Source: Symsagittifera roscoffensis (Eukaryota > Xenacoelomorpha > Acoela > Convolutidae). From it: 64,000 bases of DNA. The notes beneath the pieces were generated by a model. The model searched no databases, had not been told where the DNA came from, and saw nothing but the letters and a program-made list of their open reading frames with translations. The stretch is from contig NW_026971105.1 in assembly GCF_963678635.1 (NCBI RefSeq), forward strand, positions 1 to 64,000, written 5' to 3'. Both the position numbers and the translations under genes were made by a program. This document shows positions 59,978-64,000 of the stretch, one piece after another (the first letter of the stretch is position 1; every line of letters begins with the position of its first letter).

Positions 59978-60715
59978 ATGTATTTGGATCAAACTAAATT
60001 GACTTTTAAATCGATGCATTTCGATATTTTTAGTTCTTTGTTACAATATTTACAATTGATTGCAAAACAATTTCCTGCCAAAATGGATAGTTCATTTCTA
60101 ATAAAAAATATCTACCAACAAGCTGAACTTGTGCTCTTTCAGAATAAAAGCTCGAGTGGGCCATATTACCAGAATATGCATTTAAAGGTTATGAAGCTCG
60201 AACCAGAAACAACCACTATTAAGGGCTTCGAGTCAATAAACTTCAAGGCAGGGGCGGATTTAAGGGGGGGCGGGGGGGGGGCGGACGCCCCTCTCCTCAG
60301 GGATTCGACCCCCTGCCGACCCAAAGGCAATTGATACTTTTTCAGCACTCCCTTTTTGGCCGACCAACCCGAAAATTTTTCTAAAGGAGCCTTTGGCGCC
60401 AATATGTACTAACTTGGAGGGGGAGCGCGCGCCAAAAAAACCTAATTTTTTTGTCAAAATTTTTCAAAAAGTGCCCAAAAATGCTTTTTTTGACTGTTTT
60501 TTTCGAAAATTTGCCTGTCGACCTAAAAGTCGAAAAATCAATTTGGTCGACCTAAAAAAATAGGTCGTCAAAATTTTTGAATTTTTTTTTGAAAAACCGC
60601 CCCTCCCTCGAGAAAATCCTAGATCCGCCCCTGCTTCAAGGTGAACAGTTTTTTAGAATCCAGTTTCGCGACTAAATTGCCATCAAAATTGAAATCAGAA
60701 AATAAAGAACTATAA
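59978..60715 (+). pseudogene. ORF interrupted by a hAT MITE, unknown protein
   Basis: ATG at 59978 opens a frame (SMHFDIFSSLLQYLQLIAKQ ... ETTTIKGFESINFK) that runs into the MITE at 60249. Skipping the MITE and one target copy, the frame resumes at 60642 as NSFLESSFATKLPSKLKSEN and stops at 60713-60715. The original frame was therefore about 110 codons, and the insertion broke it. The translation is mixed in composition and more protein-like than local noise, but I recognise no domain. Confidence 0.45.
60249..60633. mobile_element. Non-autonomous hAT-type MITE with perfect 8-bp TSD
   Basis: It begins CAGGGGCGGATTTAAG and ends CTAGATCCGCCCCTG. Identical 8-bp duplications CTTCAAGG flank it at 60241-60248 and 60634-60641. 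It is 385 bp with no coding capacity, and is the same family as 8950-9376 in opposite orientation (shared GCGCGCGCC, GGCGCCAA and GGTCGACC blocks). Confidence 0.95.
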
Positions 60716-61609
60716 AAAGTACATGCGAAATTAGGGCATAAAGTTATTCTAGTTCAATAATCAAACTCGGCTTTTGAAGAATGTGTTACCTGTCTATTTT
60801 TATCACCAGAAATAGTTTACATTAAAAATGAAACGGTAAAAAAACTATTGAACTGAAGTAAATGTCTGGAGTTTAATGTGAATATAACTTTGTAGCTTTT
60901 TTTGTAAGCACATGCGGATGATGAAACATATTGTCAGATTGAAATTCGGAGGAGGTTAAAACGGCTCATAACTCACTCCCAATCGAAACAAAAAGTAAGA
61001 ACAGTGTCGTTTGGGACTACACAGTGCGTGCTGAAGAAAGATTGCAAAAAAAATTAAAAGAATCAATATATAATTCTTTAAACCATTTTTGTGAAATTAT
61101 TGTAAAACAAGCAGTTTTTTTTCGGAATTTAATGATTTTAGAAATATGTATCGAGATTCTCAGGCTCATCAAAAATTCTGATCGTACAGTTTTTGGAAAT
61201 AAGAAAAATCTGTTCTTACAAATCCATGCAACTCCATTCGTAAAAGATTCAGTTTGATTATGTCTAAATGACACTTTTTTTCCGTACATGAAGTACGTAT
61301 TAAAACAATTTTCCAATCAAGAAAATTGAACGACAAGTTGTTTCTATGAACTTACTACCAACTACCTTTAATTTCTAAAAAAAATCACAACGATGTCAAT
61401 ATGTGCACCCTTTAAAATTGGCTCAGAGAAAATCTGGCATGCTTTTTGTTCTGACTTTTAAAGATTTGTAGAGGAATAATTATCCATGTGGTTTAACTTT
61501 TCCTCAGAACAGTTTCGGCACAAGAATTGATAGCTTGAACAAAATTGTTTTTAGCAGAAGTCAGATAGCAGAAATCAAAATGGTGTAGAATTGTTATTTT
61601 TAGACATGC
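60716..61609. other. No gene recognised
   Basis: AT-rich DNA. One frame at 61024-61257 (GTG start; LKKL/ICIEIL-rich) is weakly protein-like but unsupported. Confidence 0.35.
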
Positions 61610-62371
61610 CTATGTACGTTTTGGACGAAGGCCGTTAACGATTAGAGATCGACCTTCCCCCGACTGGGACTGAATTTTGTACAGCAAATAAATGGCTTCC
61701 GACCCGGCCCGACCTCCTGTATGCCCGGCGACGTAACTCCACTTAGCCCCCTGGCCCTGCTCGATGCGATACTCGTAGATGTGTACTCGCAACATTTCGG
61801 CCAAAACGTGAAGATCTGACTCCACTATCCCGCGTTGAACGACAGTCTGAGCGGGGTTAATTAGCGGTTAGAGAGGCGACCGATAACTGGCAATTTGCAT
61901 CCGTTGTTGTTCCGCGAGCAACTCCTGAAGCTTCGTAGACTGATCAGTAGTCCCGGTGAGAAGGTGGTGGATGCAATCTAGTAAGCAATTGGACCCGGGG
62001 CGAGCGCATTCTACAGCCACTGGCTCGTATCGGAAGGGGTCGATTTCGGGCGGTTCTCCGCTATAACAGGGTTGCTTCCTATTGCCAACCGCAACCTTTG
62101 CCAAAAGCGGACTCACGTCTCCGCCGACAAGTGAATCATCGGTACGTCACTAACAATTGCCTTGCGGTTTTCGGCACAACCCTCGCGGTCAATGCAAAGG
62201 GCCCGACAGTGTTGGCGCAAGTACTCTACATGGTACCTGATGCGGACTTCCTGCTCCAGTTGGTGATATTTCATTGATGCCTCAAACTGACCTCGTGTAT
62301 CTTTTTTATTGCTGAATCGACGTTCCGGTCGTTTAAAACGACCTTCCCGTCCCGATATAACTTTTGGCGCC
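61610..62371 (-). pseudogene. OTU cysteine-protease-like gene, broken
   Basis: After the acceptor TTTTCAG|GCGCC (62371) the minus strand encodes a basic then helical region (QLEQEVRIRYHVEYLRQHCR, IDREGCAENRK) up to TGA at about 62123-62125. One shift leads into frame 62116-61868, with PGSNCLLDCIHHLLTG. An in-frame TAA is followed by SDLHVLAEMLRVHIYEYRIE and AIYLLYKIQ, to a stop near 61610. GSNCLLD fits the OTU catalytic Cys motif (D-G-N-C-L), though the preceding Asp is replaced. LHVLAEMLRVHIYEY fits the OTU LALA..L...I.V block. The catalytic His near the end is not seen. OTU proteases remove ubiquitin and occur in many transposons. GC-rich context suggests a transposon-derived fragment. Confidence 0.5.
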
Positions 62372-62455
62372 TGAAAATGAACTTGAAAGTGAGCTTCCCG
62401 CTATGCTGCATTTAAGTTAGAGGAAGGACCTCTCGACCTCTTGGGTTACTCCTAT

Positions 62456-62742
62456 GGTTCAAACTTATTTTGGACTTGACTGTTTGTTTACTTTTCTACT
62501 TATCGTATTGACTAAGCTAACTTCATAGTACGCGCTCCCCATTAGCTTTACATATCATTCACATAAAACATTCATTAATATGGACTACCAAAACTCATTA
62601 TAGTTTTGGTAGTCCATATTAATGATTGTATTATCTGAATGATGTGTAAAGCTAATGGGGAGCGCGTACTATGAAGTTAGCTTAGTCAATACGATAAGTA
62701 GAAAAGTAAACAAACAGTCAAGTCCAAATTAAGTTTGAACCT
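62456..62742. repeat. Near-perfect palindrome with arms of about 140 bp
   Basis: The left arm 62456-62595 (GGTTCAAACTTATTTTGGAC ... TGGACTACCAAAACT) is the inverse of the right arm 62602-62742 (AGTTTTGGTAGTCCA ... GTCCAAATTAAGTTTGAACC), with a spacer of about 6 bp. Only a few mismatches or small indels separate the arms. It could be a foldback element or the fused ends of two head-to-head transposons. Confidence 0.9.
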
Positions 62743-64000
62743 TCAAAGATATAGTCCCTCCTATGGCAGAAAACGCAGGGGGAGTAAAATCGGCGGACCC
62801 CCCCAAGTGGGAACTACAGTGGCTAGGTTTATGAAACTCATAGGACGGATACTAGAGATGATTTGACCCGGGCATGCAAAAATCCATAACCCTCGGATCC
62901 CCTCGCCCCAAATGATAACGGTTCCCAGAAGTGCAATTGGCCCTATTAGAACTTGGTAACTAGCGGTCGGAAAGGAACCAAAATATAGTATGTTATAGAC
63001 TTAGTTGAGGGAAGCTTAAATTTGGAAAACCAGACCCCTCAGACCCCTACTTCCGGTTTTATGCCCTTTGCAAATATACCCCACCTCGACTCCGGGAGTC
63101 GTTTCTCGGACCCCACTGAACGCAGGAAGGTTGAACTTTGTGATAGCATAGGTAGCAACGAAGCACATCTTGTGCTGTAATTTGAACCAAATCCAGCGCC
63201 TGAACCGTAAGTTTTTAGCATTTTGGAAAACCACCCCTTAAAACCGTAGGCAATTTGCACAAAATAATGAGCGAGGACATTTTGATTTTATGGCGGCATC
63301 AGATTTTACAACTCACCCCTGAAAAAAGACCCCTGTGACTTAAACCCCTCCGGCGACTCCTTCCGGTGTTAATAGCCATTCCCCGGGAAAAATGATAATG
63401 GACCTTAAAAATGGGAAGTCTTAACGGGATATGGATGAAACTTGGTAGGTATGACCCCTATGAGATTATGAGATTCAAAACCTGAATGTGAAAGATTGAC
63501 CCCGAGTGACCCCGGGGTGACCTCAAATTGACCCTTTGGCAATTAGGAAAACCTCGGGCGTTTGTATGGAAAACCTCGGGATTAACACGGGAAAGAAGCT
63601 TTTTCATTCGACCTCAACCTTTGGGAATGAGAATCGATCACCATACTAATATTTGGGAGGGAACTTACCTGTTGGGGTTATAATTGAGAAGCCGAAGAAG
63701 ATATAGCTTAGACATTAAATAATTGAATTAGTGGAATCAATTGAAGTGAACTTGGTAAACATCGGGTTCAATCTAGCTTGGCCAATGCGCTATTAATAGA
63801 ATAGCAATCAGGATAAAAGACAAGTAGTCCCAGAGGGAATTGACAGTAACTGAGGCATAGAATGGGAAGTAGGTCTCCTACAAAACATGATTGAACGTGA
63901 TATTTACTTAGCTCCCCGGAGGTGCCTTTTTGGCACAATTCGACCCCCAATAAGCGAATTACGTTACCCTGATAGCTAGAAGGTCGGGATTGGAATAGAG
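62743..64000. other. GC-richer stretch, unidentified, probably repetitive
   Basis: Clearly richer in G and C than most of the window, with many GACCCC, CCTCGGG and TTTGGGA motifs. Two overlapping minus-strand frames near 63016-63260 are not recognised. It may belong to the same mobile element as the OTU-like gene. The window ends inside it. Confidence 0.4.

Noticed and set aside
60249..60633. Gly/Pro-rich frames over the poly-G element as coding
   Set aside because: The interval is a hAT MITE with perfect 8-bp target duplications.

Overview
This is an AT-rich, gene-sparse, repeat-laden eukaryotic window. Spliced seven-transmembrane (7TM) receptor genes, Ty3/gypsy and hAT transposon remains and many MITEs point to an animal, almost certainly an invertebrate. 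No bacterial features are seen. I cannot name the species. Two inferred non-GT donors (GG-AG, GC-AG) and a GPRIN-like gene would fit a tunicate, perhaps a larvacean, but this is weak inference.

Layout. 955-7663 (+): a two-exon gene resembling the GPRIN C-terminal domain, with a 6.2 kb intron and an in-frame TAA in exon 1. 7664-13055: repeats only. 13056-14649 (-): last two exons of a rhodopsin-like GPCR (gene D). 14650-18790: MITEs, a possible C-terminal exon and a hAT transposase remnant. 18792-23015 (-): gene A, four exons, last exon frameshifted. 23016-29900: SINE-like and MITE sequence. About 29930-35440: a decayed Ty3/gypsy retrotransposon on the minus strand. 35440-38740: noncoding, with a 93-bp tandem repeat. 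38741-40405 (+): gene B, intact, two exons, 395 aa. 40406-48851: repeats, hairpins and skewed-composition DNA. 48852-56569 (+): gene C, four exons, 400 aa, whose last exon is duplicated at 57849-58525. 59676-64000: a MITE-interrupted ORF, a broken OTU-protease-like gene and a palindrome with about 140-bp arms.

Main result. Genes A, B and C were reassembled from conserved splice phases. They form one family of 7TM proteins of about 395-400 aa. Shared marks are an N-terminal Cys-Pro-Glu/Ser-Phe-Tyr patch, a WSQxWS motif in TM3 carrying a phase-2 intron in all three genes, an ECL2 cysteine, a [TS]xRLS motif at the start of TM6, and a YG[YF]LSPxF[RK]-type end of TM7 (FSP in gene B). I do not recognise the family with certainty. 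It vaguely recalls the cAMP-receptor-like/GPR157 group. The 3' part of gene C lies in a 1.955-kb tandem duplication (2.3 copies), giving two intact, nearly identical terminal exons with mostly amino-acid-changing differences.
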